Origin: an uncultured Eubacteriales bacterium
Lineage (GTDB): Bacteria; Bacillota; Clostridia; Christensenellales; Aristaeellaceae
Direction: 5' to 3'
DNA length: 46,061 nt
Assembly: GCA_902774025.1 (NCBI GenBank)
Contig: CACYGY010000069.1
Location: 1-46,061, forward strand
This document shows, one piece after another, positions 9,034 to 16,865 of the stretch; positions within the stretch are counted from its first letter, which is position 1, and every line of letters begins with the position of its first letter. The notes under the pieces were generated by a model. It was not told the origin of the DNA. It saw only the letters and a program-made list of their open reading frames with translations, and ran no database searches. Position numbers and translations under genes: made by a program.

Positions 9034-9735
9034 ATGCATGCGTTTCTGATGATCGGCCAGTCCAATATGGCCGGAAGGGGCATCATTCAGGATGTGGAAC
9101 CCATCCGGAACGGGCACCTGCATGTATTGCGGAACGGAAGATGGCAGCCTTTCTTTGTGCCGGTCAATCCGGACCGGCCCTTTGCCGGGATCACCCTTGC
9201 GGAAAGCTTTGCAGACCTGTATCAGCGGGATCATGACGCGGAAACAGGTCTGATTCCCTGTGCAGACGGCGGAACGTGCCTAGAGGACTGGAGAGAAAAC
9301 GGGATACTCTTCGATCACGCGGTGTTCCAGACGCGTCTGGCCATGCGAACGTCTTCCATCAGGGGAATTCTCTGGCATCAGGGAGAGTCTGACTGTACGG
9401 AAACCGGTTTCCGTTTTTACCGGGACCGCCTGGAGCACTTTTATGAAGCGCTGATTCGGGCGACAGGTCTGGGGGAGGTGCCGTTTCTGGCGGGAGGACT
9501 GGGAGATTTCCTGGAAGCAAGGCCGGAGGAGGGGCCGTATCTCGGAGAGATGAACCGGCAGATTGAATCATTCGCCTCTTCTCACACTTATACAGCTTTT
9601 GTGGACGCCTCAGGACTGCCGGGACTCAGTGATCATCTGCATTTCACGGCCGCGGCTCAACGAGAGCTGGGCAGACGGTATTACGCGGCTTACCGGAATC
9701 TGGAATCGGGCTTTTCCCGGGGTTTCGTTTCTTAG
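9034..9735 (+). CDS. SGNH-type carbohydrate esterase (sialate O-acetylesterase domain, CE6-like)
   Basis: A 233-residue cytoplasmic protein with no signal peptide. It starts MHAFLMIGQSNMAGRG, where the Ser in GQSNMAG is the nucleophile of the sialate O-acetylesterase/CE6 family. LWHQGESDC is the second family block, and DHLHFT near the C-terminus supplies the catalytic Asp-His. Such enzymes remove acetyl groups from sugars or xylan fragments. AAGGAG at 9020-9025 fixes the start at 9034. Being intracellular, it more likely acts on imported oligosaccharides than on polymer; the real substrate cannot be read. It stands alone between the ftsZ terminator and a promoter for the next operon. Confidence 0.85.
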   Translation: MHAFLMIGQSNMAGRGIIQDVEPIRNGHLHVLRNGRWQPFFVPVNPDRPFAGITLAESFADLYQRDHDAETGLIPCADGGTCLEDWRENGILFDHAVFQTRLAMRTSSIRGILWHQGESDCTETGFRFYRDRLEHFYEALIRATGLGEVPFLAGGLGDFLEARPEEGPYLGEMNRQIESFASSHTYTAFVDASGLPGLSDHLHFTAAAQRELGRRYYAAYRNLESGFSRGFVS

Positions 9736-9788
9736 AAGAAAAGCGTGGGTCCGGCGGATTGCCTGTAGCGTGAGAACGGGAAATAGGG

Positions 9789-9794
9789 TATAAT
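9789..9794 (+). promoter_or_regulatory. Probable -10 element for the solute-binding protein-galK operon
   Basis: A perfect TATAAT, 37 bases before the next start codon. No convincing -35 hexamer sits at 16-18 bases upstream, so this is a partial promoter call. Confidence 0.4.
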
Positions 9795-9830
9795 GTTCGA
9801 AAGTATTTACCGGAAAGAGGAGGGAGTACA

Positions 9831-11333
9831 ATGCGCAGAGTTCTCTCGGTTGTACTGATTCTGATCCTGGTCTCCTGTCAGGTTTATGCTCTTGGGGAGA
9901 ACAGGCTTTACAGCATGGCGGGTTATGAGGCGGATACCGCTGGTCATGTGTGGGATGACAATCTGTTTTTCCGCCGGATGACGGAAAAGACAGGCGTGGA
10001 GTTCACGTTTCATCAGGAGACCAGCAGTGAAGAGTGGACCCGTTACAAGCAGAACCTTCTGAAGGGAGAAGATCTGCCGGACGTGCTTTTCAAAGCGGAG
10101 CTGACGCCGCAGGAAACAGAGAGCCTGTACGCGGCGGGCATCCTGATCGATCTGAAACCATATCTGGAGACCTCTGCCCCGAATCTGTATGCCCTTCTCA
10201 AGTCCAATCCCGAGTGGGAGAAGGATATTACTCTCAATGACGGCGCCATCGCGGCGCTGCCCCAGATCAATCCCCTCACCAGCAACAATCTGATCTGGAT
10301 CAATGCCACATGGCTTCACCGCCTGAACCTGGATATGCCCGCAACGGCGGAGGAGCTTACCGAAGTTCTGCGTGCCTTCCGGGATCAGGACCCCAACCGG
10401 AACGGGCAGAAGGACGAGGTACCCCTGGTCTTTACGGGCATGTTTGATCTGCGGTTCCTGGCTCATGCCTTTGGATTCATCGGCAATGATTTCTATGTGG
10501 AAGTGAATGACGACGGTCAGCTGATCATGGACCTCCAGCAGGATGGATACCGGGATTTCCTGGCCTGGCTGCATGATATGCACACGGAAAAGCTGCTGGA
10601 TTCCGGCGGACTGACCTCCCTGGATTCCACGCGTCAGATCACGGACTCCAAGGCGACGATCAATTATGGAATCGTCTTTGGCCCCACCTGTATGAGTATG
10701 GTCCCCTCCTCCGCCGTTTCTGACTATGATGTCCTCCTTCCCCTGCAGTATAACGGGAAGCAGGTATACCGGGAGCTTCTGGGGGATATTATCCGGGGTA
10801 CCTTCGCCATCACCCGTGCGTGTGAGAATCCCGGGGATCTCCTGAAGTGGGTGGATGAACTGTACGCGGAGGAAGGCTGCTTCCTGGCCACCACCGGCAA
10901 ACTGGGAGAGGAGTATGAACTTACTTCCGACGGTCTCTGGTACTGGGTGGACGATCTGGAAACCGTGCAGTCTTCCGTGCTGAAGGATGCCACCATTGCG
11001 GAAGGGAGCGCGACACCTCTGTACATGGCGGCCGAATACCAGATGAATTTTGACGATGACAGCACCCGCCGCACGATCGAACAGGTCAGTGCCGTCAAGA
11101 AGTTTGCCCGGCTGCCCTATCCGCTGGTCAGTCTGACGGAGGAGGAGCGAAAGGTGATCGGAGAGGTATGGCCCAGGCTGGGTGAATGGTGCGAAATCCG
11201 ACTGGCCTGGTTTGTGACAGGAGAGAAGGAACTCACCGATGAAAACTGGGCGGATTTCCAGAAAGGCATGAATGATCTGGGGCTGGATCGTGTCATGACG
11301 GTTCTCAGGCAGGCGATGGAACGCAGAAAATGA
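9831..11333 (+). CDS. ABC transporter extracellular solute-binding lipoprotein (sugar type, family 1-like)
   Basis: A 500-residue exported protein. The N-terminus is a short Arg-containing region and hydrophobic core ending in LVSC, which fits a lipobox, so it is probably anchored through the Cys near residue 15. The mature part has the features of family 1 (LipO/LplA-like) sugar-binding proteins: a TGVEFTF strand after a DNLFFRRMTEKTG helix, GEDLPDVLF, the DPNRNGQKDEVPL calcium-loop-like segment common in these proteins, and a C-terminal helical region. No permease genes adjoin it. It overlaps galK in ATGA, which suggests a galactose-containing ligand, but this is inference from context. AGAGGAGGG provides the ribosome site. 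Confidence 0.85.
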   Translation: MRRVLSVVLILILVSCQVYALGENRLYSMAGYEADTAGHVWDDNLFFRRMTEKTGVEFTFHQETSSEEWTRYKQNLLKGEDLPDVLFKAELTPQETESLYAAGILIDLKPYLETSAPNLYALLKSNPEWEKDITLNDGAIAALPQINPLTSNNLIWINATWLHRLNLDMPATAEELTEVLRAFRDQDPNRNGQKDEVPLVFTGMFDLRFLAHAFGFIGNDFYVEVNDDGQLIMDLQQDGYRDFLAWLHDMHTEKLLDSGGLTSLDSTRQITDSKATINYGIVFGPTCMSMVPSSAVSDYDVLLPLQYNGKQVYRELLGDIIRGTFAITRACENPGDLLKWVDELYAEEGCFLATTGKLGEEYELTSDGLWYWVDDLETVQSSVLKDATIAEGSATPLYMAAEYQMNFDDDSTRRTIEQVSAVKKFARLPYPLVSLTEEERKVIGEVWPRLGEWCEIRLAWFVTGEKELTDENWADFQKGMNDLGLDRVMTVLRQAMERRK

Positions 11334-12631
11334 GGCAGGTGGATATTATGGCAGTTCATATGACAAAGGATGCCTTTGAGCAGGAAGAAGTTCTTGAACA
11401 ACTCCGTACGCTGTACGGCAGCAGGGAAGAGGTTGTGACCGCCCAGTCGGAGCGTTACCGTCATCTTCTGGACCGGCACGCCCATACGTTTGAGGCTCAG
11501 GGCCCTGTCAGGCTGATTTCGGCTCCGGGACGCATGGAGATCGGCGGTAATCATACGGATCACAATCACGGAAAAGTGCTGGCGGCTTCCGCGAGCCTGG
11601 ATACCCTGGCGGCCGTGTCCCCAAGAGGAGATACCCTGATTCACGTGCGTTCGGAAGGTTACCCGCCCATTACGGTGGACCTGAAGAACCTGGAGCATGA
11701 AGAAGGGGAAGAGGGGACCACGACCGGACTGATCCGGGGTGTGGCAGCCAGAATGCGGGAACTGGGCATGCGGATCGGTGGCTTTGACGCGGCTGTGACC
11801 TCCACCGTGGTATCCGGCAGCGGTCTGAGCTCATCGGCGGCATTTGAGGTGCTCGTGACGGCGATTCTGGACAGGCTCTACGGTTCCGGAGACATGGATT
11901 TTGTAACCAGTGCCAGGATTTCCCAGTTCGCCGAGAATGTCTATTTCGGCAAACCTTCCGGACTGCTGGATCAGATGGCCAGTGCCGCGGGCGGTCTGGT
12001 AGCCATGGATTTCGGAGGGGAAGAACCTGAGGTGCAGCGCCTCAGCTACGATTTCGCCCGGAAGGGATTTGCCCTGGCAGTGGTATCCACAGGGGGCAGC
12101 CATGCGGATCTGACGGACGCCTACGCCTCTGTGCCTGCGGAAATGAAGACGGTCGCGGAAGCGCTGGGCGGGAAATATCTCCGGGATGTGTCTCCCGATA
12201 CGTTCAGGAATGCGATCCCGGAACTGAAGGGGCGTGTCAGCGACAGGGCGCTGCTCCGGGCCATTCATTTCTATCAGGAAAATGAACGGGTCGACCGTCA
12301 GGTGCGTGCCCTTCAGGAGGACCGGCTGAATGACTTCCTGGAGGCGATCATTGAGAGCGGAAGATCTTCCTTCATGTATCTTCAGAACGTCTATGCCTTC
12401 CCAAAGAATCAGCCGCTTTCCCTGGCCCTGGCCCTTTCGGAGGAAGTGCTCCGGGGACGGGGTGCCTGGCGTGTTCATGGCGGAGGGTTTGCCGGCACGA
12501 CCCTGAACTTTGTTCCCTTCGATCTGCTGGATGACTTCACGGCCCTCATGGAGGGTGTCTTTGGAAAGGGCTCCTGCCATATTCTGAATATCCGTCCTCA
12601 GGGTGCTTCTGAAGTGACTGTACGGGATTGA
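11330..12631 (+). CDS. galK: Galactokinase GalK
   Basis: GalK phosphorylates alpha-D-galactose at C1 as the entry to the Leloir pathway. The 433-residue GHMP kinase carries the N-terminal substrate motif as GRMEIGGNHTDHNHG near residue 66 (GEHTDYN in the classical enzyme), the ATP loop SGSGLSSSAA near residue 163, and the third motif RVHGGGFAGTT near the C-terminus. The GGNHTDH form is the one I know from clostridial galactokinases. It starts in an ATGA overlap with the solute-binding protein; ATG 11348 with AGGTGG before it is an alternative. galT, the next pathway enzyme, is 26 kb away at 38278, so the Leloir genes are split. Confidence 0.9.
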   Translation: MRQVDIMAVHMTKDAFEQEEVLEQLRTLYGSREEVVTAQSERYRHLLDRHAHTFEAQGPVRLISAPGRMEIGGNHTDHNHGKVLAASASLDTLAAVSPRGDTLIHVRSEGYPPITVDLKNLEHEEGEEGTTTGLIRGVAARMRELGMRIGGFDAAVTSTVVSGSGLSSSAAFEVLVTAILDRLYGSGDMDFVTSARISQFAENVYFGKPSGLLDQMASAAGGLVAMDFGGEEPEVQRLSYDFARKGFALAVVSTGGSHADLTDAYASVPAEMKTVAEALGGKYLRDVSPDTFRNAIPELKGRVSDRALLRAIHFYQENERVDRQVRALQEDRLNDFLEAIIESGRSSFMYLQNVYAFPKNQPLSLALALSEEVLRGRGAWRVHGGGFAGTTLNFVPFDLLDDFTALMEGVFGKGSCHILNIRPQGASEVTVRD

Positions 12632-12656
12632 CTTTGCTCCGGCGCAGTGGTACCAT
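12628..12656 (+). promoter_or_regulatory. Promoter for the riboswitch-ribU transcript
   Basis: TTGACT at 12628-12633 and TACCAT at 12651-12656, spaced by 17 bases. The -35 overlaps the galK stop codon. A start near 12663 would place the whole FMN aptamer in the leader. Confidence 0.5.
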
Positions 12657-12685
12657 GACGCACAACAGCATACAGTCTTTGGAGC

Positions 12686-12800
12686 TTCTTCGGGGAGGGG
12701 TGAAAGTCCCTACCGGCGGTATAGCCCGCGAACCTGCTTCCGGCAGGCCGAACCGGTGAGAATCCGGTGCCGACAGTTACAGTCTGGATGAGAGAAGAGC
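12686..12800 (+). promoter_or_regulatory. FMN riboswitch (RFN element)
   Basis: The leader of ribU carries the near-universal RFN core: GGGGTGAAAGTCCCTACCGG, then CGGTATAGCCCGCGAACC, and after a variable arm GAACCGGTGAGAATCCGGTG, CCGACAGTTACAGTCTGGAT and GAGAGAAG. CTTCTT at 12685-12690 pairs with GAGAAG near 12790-12797 to close P1. FMN binding would lower expression of the downstream riboflavin transporter. The match is direct and needs no inference. Confidence 0.97.
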
Positions 12801-12820
12801 GCTGGGATCCGACAGGAAAC

Positions 12821-12850
12821 CGCCCCTGAAAGCAAGTTGCTTCAGGGGCG
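12821..12850 (+). terminator. Expression-platform hairpin of the FMN riboswitch
   Basis: CGCCCCTGAA (12821-12830) pairs with TTCAGGGGCG (12841-12850), and the inner bases AGCAA/TTGC extend the stem to about 14 pairs with one bulge. It is followed by TATGTCATTTG rather than a clean T run. It ends 13 bases before the AGGAGG of ribU, so it could work by termination or by masking translation. Confidence 0.65.
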
Positions 12851-12874
12851 TATGTCATTTGAAAGGAGGATTCG

Positions 12875-13483
12875 ATGATGTCGAATTCGAAAGCAACTGG
12901 CAGACTGTCGGTGGAGTACATGACACGGATCGCCCTTCTGACAGCCCTCTCCTCCATTCTTTTCCTGCTGGAGATTCCGGTGATTGCCTTCTACAAACTG
13001 GATTTCTCCAACCTTCCGGTACTTCTGGGGGCCTTTTCCATGGGGCCTGTGCCCGGCCTGATCATTCTGGGACTGAAAGCCCTGATCGGCTGCACCCATT
13101 CTTCCAGCATGATGGTGGGAGAACTGGCGGATTTCCTCACCGGGCTGTTCTTTATCCTTCCGGCGGCGATCTATTACCGGAAGCACAAAACACGCAGGGG
13201 TGCCATCGTGGGCATGGTACTGGGCATCCTCTGCCAGGTGGTCGTCTCGGTGGTAATCAACAAGTTTCTGATGATCCCCTTTTACATGAATGCCTTCAAC
13301 ATGCCCATTGATGTCATCATCGACATGGGCAGAAAGGCCATTCCCTTTGTGGACACGGAATGGAAGCTTCTGCTGGTGGTGACGGCGCCTTTCAACCTGC
13401 TCAAGGGTTTTGCAATCTCTCTGGTGACAGCCCTGATTTACAAACCGCTGTCTCCCTATCTGCATGTCCGTTCAAGGGGGTAA
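12875..13483 (+). CDS. ribU: Riboflavin ECF transporter substrate-binding subunit RibU
   Basis: RibU is the membrane S component that binds riboflavin and works with a shared EcfAA'T module, which is not in this window. The 202-residue protein has about six hydrophobic segments and the RibU-type N-terminus (IALLTALSSILFLLEIP, then FYKLDFSNLPVLLGAF), where the LDFSNLP region is typical. The upstream FMN riboswitch makes the substrate assignment strong. AGGAGG at 12864-12869 suits either ATG 12875 or ATG 12878. The stop TAA at 13481-13483 lies 4 bases before the proposed TTG start of tsaE. Confidence 0.93.
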   Translation: MMSNSKATGRLSVEYMTRIALLTALSSILFLLEIPVIAFYKLDFSNLPVLLGAFSMGPVPGLIILGLKALIGCTHSSSMMVGELADFLTGLFFILPAAIYYRKHKTRRGAIVGMVLGILCQVVVSVVINKFLMIPFYMNAFNMPIDVIIDMGRKAIPFVDTEWKLLLVVTAPFNLLKGFAISLVTALIYKPLSPYLHVRSRG

Positions 13484-13487
13484 CGCA

Positions 13488-13943
13488 TTGATCACCAGGT
13501 CGCCTGAGGAAACCCGGGCTCTGGGCGTTTGGCTGGCCGGCCGTCTTCACGCCGGGGATGTGATCATTCTCACCGGCGATCTGGGGGCTGGAAAAAGTGA
13601 ACTGGCCCGGGGAATTGCCTGGGGGCTCGGAATCCGGGGACCGGTTCCGAGCCCGACTTTTACGATTCTGAATGTCTATACGGAGGGGAATGTTCCCCTG
13701 TACCATTTTGATTTCTATCGTCTGAACAGCCCGGATGAGATTTATGAGATGGGCATGGACGAGTACATCGGCGGAGACGGAATCGCCCTCATTGAGTGGC
13801 CTGACCTGTGCAGGGAAGTCATTCCCCGGGATCATCTCCGGGTGACTCTGGAACGAAAAGAGGATGATACCCGTCAGATTCGCATGGAAGCCGCCGGTGG
13901 TTTTCGAAATGTGGGAACATGGAGGGAAGGAGAACAGGCATGA
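13488..13943 (+). CDS. tsaE: tRNA t6A threonylcarbamoyltransferase complex ATPase TsaE
   Basis: TsaE is the small P-loop ATPase of the TsaBDE complex that makes t6A37 in ANN-decoding tRNAs. From a TTG start at 13488, preceded at 7 bases by AAGGGGG (13474-13480), the protein has 151 residues and begins MITRSPEETRALG, as TsaE proteins do; the upstream ATG at 13464 would overlap ribU and add eight unconserved residues. Walker A is GDLGAGKS (residues 30-37), with Ser in place of the more usual Thr, followed by the SPTFTI and HFDFYRL motifs. It overlaps tsaB by ATGA. Confidence 0.92.
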   Translation: MITRSPEETRALGVWLAGRLHAGDVIILTGDLGAGKSELARGIAWGLGIRGPVPSPTFTILNVYTEGNVPLYHFDFYRLNSPDEIYEMGMDEYIGGDGIALIEWPDLCREVIPRDHLRVTLERKEDDTRQIRMEAAGGFRNVGTWREGEQA

Positions 13944-14638
13944 CCATACTGGCACTGGATACTTCCGGCCCTGTGTGCGGCGTGGCGCTTTTGAAGGACG
14001 GGGAGATTCTCTCGGAACACTATGTCAGGAACCGGATGACGCATTCCGTGAATCTTCTGCCTATGGTGGAGGAAACCCTGCGTCTTTCCCAGTGCCCTCT
14101 GGAAAAAGTGGACAGGCTCGCCGTGGTGGTGGGACCGGGATCCTTTACAGGAGTGCGCATCGGTGTATGTGCAGCCAAAGGGATTGCCCACGGCGCTCAT
14201 CTTCCCTGCGTTCCCGTAAATGCGCTGGAAGCCATGGCAGTGGGGGCCGGATGGTTTGACGGGGTGATCTGTCCCATTCAGGACGCCAGGGCCGGACAGG
14301 TTTACGGAGCCGCCTTCAGGTGCGGGGAGCGTCCGCTTCGCCTTATGGAAGACGCTCCCTGGAAACTGGAGGATTTTCTCGCCCGGGTGGGAGAACGGGG
14401 AGAGGCCTGCCTGTTTCTCGGGGATGGTATGCCGGTGCACAGAAAAGCGATCGAGCGCATTTTGGGCGCGCAGGCGGTATTCGCACCGCCTCCCCTTGCT
14501 TCCCTGCGTCCCTCAGGGGTGGCGTCTCTGGGGGAGAGGGCAAAGGAAACCGTGGATTACAGAGAACTGATGCCTCTGTATCTGAGGCAGCCCAGTGCGG
14601 AGAGGAACAGGAAACTGATGGAGGCCGCTCATGTCTGA
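13940..14638 (+). CDS. tsaB: tRNA t6A complex dimerisation protein TsaB
   Basis: TsaB is the inactive paralogue of TsaD that scaffolds the t6A synthase. ATG 13940 overlaps the tsaE stop and has AAGGAG 7 bases upstream; the protein then starts MTILALDTSGPVCGVAL, the ASKHA fold opening. Further family motifs are HSVNLLPMVEETL, the VVGPGSFTGVRIG signature, and the GVICPIQDARAGQVYGAAF segment. Length 232 residues is normal. The tsaE-tsaB-rimI order is widely conserved. Confidence 0.94.
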   Translation: MTILALDTSGPVCGVALLKDGEILSEHYVRNRMTHSVNLLPMVEETLRLSQCPLEKVDRLAVVVGPGSFTGVRIGVCAAKGIAHGAHLPCVPVNALEAMAVGAGWFDGVICPIQDARAGQVYGAAFRCGERPLRLMEDAPWKLEDFLARVGERGEACLFLGDGMPVHRKAIERILGAQAVFAPPPLASLRPSGVASLGERAKETVDYRELMPLYLRQPSAERNRKLMEAAHV

Positions 14639-15128
14639 ACTTGTGAAGATCCGACGGATGGAAATGGCGGACCTGGATCAGGTGATGGAAGTGGAGGAAA
14701 GCAGTTTCGCCAGACCCTGGACACGGGAAAACTATGTCCGGGAGCTGACAGGGAATCAGGTGGCACGGTACCTGGTGGCTGAAGCCGAAGGCCGGGTGGT
14801 GGGTTTCGCGGGTGCCTGGATCATTCTGGATGAAAGCCATATCACCAATGTGGCGGTCCTGGAGTCCTTCCGCAGACGGGGCATCGGAAGAAAACTGATG
14901 CAGGCCCTCCTTCAGTACCTCAGTAACCTGGGTGCTTCCTATGCCACCCTGGAAGTGAGGGCCGGGAATCTTCCGGCGCAGAACCTGTACGGGTCCCTCG
15001 GCTTTGAAAAGCTGGGCAGGCGGAAGCGCTATTATGAGGACAACGGAGAAGACGCCCTGATCCTTGTGGCCTCCAGCCTGCCGCCGGCAGAGGAAAATTT
15101 CGAAGAACCGGAAACCCTGCACATGTGA
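14631..15128 (+). CDS. rimI: Ribosomal protein S18-alanine N-acetyltransferase RimI
   Basis: A GNAT-fold acetyltransferase of 165 residues. It opens with the RimI-type VKIRRMEMADLDQVMEVEESSF-like segment and WTRENYVREL, has HITNVAVLESFRRRGIGRKL as the acetyl-CoA loop, and NLPAQNLYGSLGFEKLGRRK followed by YYEDNGEDALIL, which is characteristic of RimI. It would acetylate the N-terminal Ala of S18, although related RimI enzymes have broader N-terminal substrates. It overlaps tsaB by 8 bases and has GGAGG at 14620-14624. Confidence 0.9.
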   Translation: MSELVKIRRMEMADLDQVMEVEESSFARPWTRENYVRELTGNQVARYLVAEAEGRVVGFAGAWIILDESHITNVAVLESFRRRGIGRKLMQALLQYLSNLGASYATLEVRAGNLPAQNLYGSLGFEKLGRRKRYYEDNGEDALILVASSLPPAEENFEEPETLHM

Positions 15129-15160
15129 CCGGGGACCGGATTTGAACAGGGAGGGATACG

Positions 15161-15604
15161 ATGAAATGTCACGGTTGCGGGGAGACGGTGCGGGAGGCAT
15201 CAAACGTCTGTCCGTCCTGTGGCGCCGAACTGAACATCACGTATCTGCCCGGAAGAAATCGGGAACAGAAGGATGCGCAGGTGGAGGAAACCCTCCCGGA
15301 TCTTCCTGATGAGGTGATCCGGGTGATCCGGGAGGACCGGGGGATGCCCCAGAGTGTTCCCCGGGAAGAAGAGGATGAGGAGGACGGAGAAGAGGCCTCT
15401 CCGAAGAGCTACGCCCTGACTTTCTTCTTCTGCGGATTTCTGGGCATGTTTGGCGCGCACCGGTTTTACGCAGGAAAACCGACCAGCGGTTTCGTGTATC
15501 TCCTGACCTTTGGCCTGATGGGCTTTGGCTGGCTGTGGGATATGATTCAGATTCTGTCCGAAACATTTACGGACAGCAGAGGGCTGTGCATCCGCCGCCG
15601 TTAG
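15161..15604 (+). CDS. Zinc ribbon and TM2 domain membrane protein
   Basis: A 147-residue protein with two parts. The N-terminal 20-odd residues form a zinc ribbon with two CxxC pairs (CHGCGETV and CPSCGAEL). A Glu/Asp-rich linker leads to a C-terminal TM2 domain at about residues 88-140: two membrane helices (LTFFFCGFLGMFGAHRFYAG and GFVYLLTFGLMGFGWLWDM) with the conserved GAHRFY and DMIQI motifs. TM2 proteins have no settled biochemical role in bacteria. GGGAGGG precedes the start. It closes the tsaEB-rimI transcript, as its stop lies inside the terminator stem-loop. Confidence 0.88.
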   Translation: MKCHGCGETVREASNVCPSCGAELNITYLPGRNREQKDAQVEETLPDLPDEVIRVIREDRGMPQSVPREEEDEEDGEEASPKSYALTFFFCGFLGMFGAHRFYAGKPTSGFVYLLTFGLMGFGWLWDMIQILSETFTDSRGLCIRRR

Positions 15605-15620
15605 GGGGCGGATGTTTTTT
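15589..15620 (+). terminator. Terminator of the tsaE-TM2 operon, overlapping the stop codon
   Basis: CATCCGCC (15589-15596) pairs with GGCGGATG (15607-15614), followed by TTTTTT. The left arm lies within the coding sequence. Confidence 0.88.
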
Positions 15621-15630
15621 GTTCACACTG

Positions 15631-15656
15631 AAAAACCGCCTGAAGAGCTCAGGCGG
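15631..15656 (-). terminator. Terminator of the dnaK-dnaJ operon
   Basis: On the minus strand CCGCCTGA pairs with TCAGGCGG (15649-15656 and 15636-15643) around a five-base loop and is followed by TTTTT (15631-15635). It faces the plus-strand terminator, so the two convergent operons are separated by 11 bases. Confidence 0.85.
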
Positions 15657-15662
15657 GAAATG

Positions 15663-16079
15663 TCAGGCCTTCATGTGGAAGGTCTTTCCACAGCGGGGGC
15701 AGGTGATGTCCTTTTCCCCGCTGCCGCGTTTCAGACGCATCCGGGCTTTGCATCCCGGGCAGCGGAAATACTTGTATACTCTTGCATTCTTCAGGCGCAG
15801 GAAGAATGCCTTGCTTTCACGCCGGACAGTGGCCATCCATTCCAGAAAGCGGCGGTTCTCGGCATTGCGTTTTTCAAGCTGTCTGGAAAACATTCTGAAG
15901 AGGCACCAGACCCACAGGGCGATAAATACAATATAGAGAACACTGAGACCCGTGAAGCTGAAGACCAGGGACAGGATAATGGCCAGGATCATGGTGTACA
16001 TGGACAGTTCATCGGGACCGTGACGCCCCTGCATGAAACGGATGATACGGGCTTTCAGCCTTTCCCAGAAACCTTTCAT
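15663..16079 (-). CDS. Two-TM membrane protein with C-terminal zinc ribbon
   Basis: A 138-residue protein with a basic N-terminus, two closely spaced membrane helices (YTMILAIILSLVFSFTGLSV and LYIVFIALWVWCLFRMF), a charged helix, and a C-terminal zinc ribbon made of CPGC and CPRC about 18 residues apart, ending CPRCGKTFHMKA. I do not recognise a named family. It is the last gene of the dnaK-like operon, 15 bases after dnaJ, and GGAGG precedes the start. Its place suggests a membrane anchor or partner for the J protein, which itself ends in a hydrophobic Cys-rich tail; this is inference. Confidence 0.75.
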   Translation of the reverse strand: MKGFWERLKARIIRFMQGRHGPDELSMYTMILAIILSLVFSFTGLSVLYIVFIALWVWCLFRMFSRQLEKRNAENRRFLEWMATVRRESKAFFLRLKNARVYKYFRCPGCKARMRLKRGSGEKDITCPRCGKTFHMKA

Positions 16080-16094
16080 AACCTGTATACCTCC

Positions 16095-16865
16095 TTAACA
16101 GCACATAAAGTAGGATCTGCCGCACAGACAGTTCAGGAGCAGATTGGCGCCGATACAGGTCAGGAAGGGATTGGAGCACAGGGCGTCCCCAATGGTCCGC
16201 TGGCCGCCGGATGAACGATAGAATCCGCCGCTGTTCTGGAGAGACTGCAGAAGTGACTGATATTCACTGTTGGACGGGTCCAGCTGCACCGCCTGCCGGG
16301 CGTGGTTCAGGGCTTCCATCCGCTGACCCATCCCCTGAGCGCACAGAGCGCTGAGATAGTGCCAGGCGGCACCCCGGCTGGTCATGCGTCCCAGAAGGGA
16401 CCGGGCATCCTGATAGCGTCCGGCGGCGATATCGCTGGCGGCCGCCTGAAGTTCAGGATCGTCATAGCCGCCCGCGGTATAGGTGTGGGTGCGCTGTTGC
16501 TGCTGCTGGCGCTGGGAATAGGCACCGAAACCGAAATCCCAGAAGCTGCCGAAGGGATCCTGGTGATTCTGCTGCTGTTGCTGTCCCCACTGGCTCTGCT
16601 GCTGACCATAGGAAGAGGAATTCCCGCCGTTCCAGCCTGAACGGTTCCAGGAAGCATAGGGATTGTTCTGCGTGCTTCCGCCGCCTTTTCTGATGCGCAT
16701 CGCTTCAGCATAGGCTTCGTTGATTTCCTTCATTTTCGCTTCCGCTTGCCGGTCGCCGGGATGCAGGTCAGGGTGGTATTTTTTGGCAAGACGGTGATAG
16801 GCCGACTTGATTTCTTCTTCACTGGCAGATGAGGGAATCCCCAGAGTCTGAAATGGATCCGTCAA
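16095..16865 (-). CDS. J-domain protein (DnaJ-like, Gln-rich, TPR-like tail)
   Basis: J domains stimulate Hsp70 ATPase through the HPD loop, seen here at residues 31-33 within [16 protein letters not shown]. The J domain spans about residues 1-65. It is followed by a Gln/Asn/Gly-rich low-complexity segment (residues ~70-125), a short helical repeat region with TPR character ([20 protein letters not shown] and [19 protein letters not shown]), and a hydrophobic Cys-rich C-terminus ([20 protein letters not shown]). The Gly/Phe region and zinc fingers of classical DnaJ are absent, so this is a class C type J protein. It overlaps the DUF5685 gene by 4 bases and shares the operon with a DnaK-like protein, its likely partner. 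Confidence 0.87.
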   Translation of the reverse strand: MTDPFQTLGIPSSASEEEIKSAYHRLAKKYHPDLHPGDRQAEAKMKEINEAYAEAMRIRKGGGSTQNNPYASWNRSGWNGGNSSSYGQQQSQWGQQQQQNHQDPFGSFWDFGFGAYSQRQQQQQRTHTYTAGGYDDPELQAAASDIAAGRYQDARSLLGRMTSRGAAWHYLSALCAQGMGQRMEALNHARQAVQLDPSNSEYQSLLQSLQNSGGFYRSSGGQRTIGDALCSNPFLTCIGANLLLNCLCGRSYFMCC

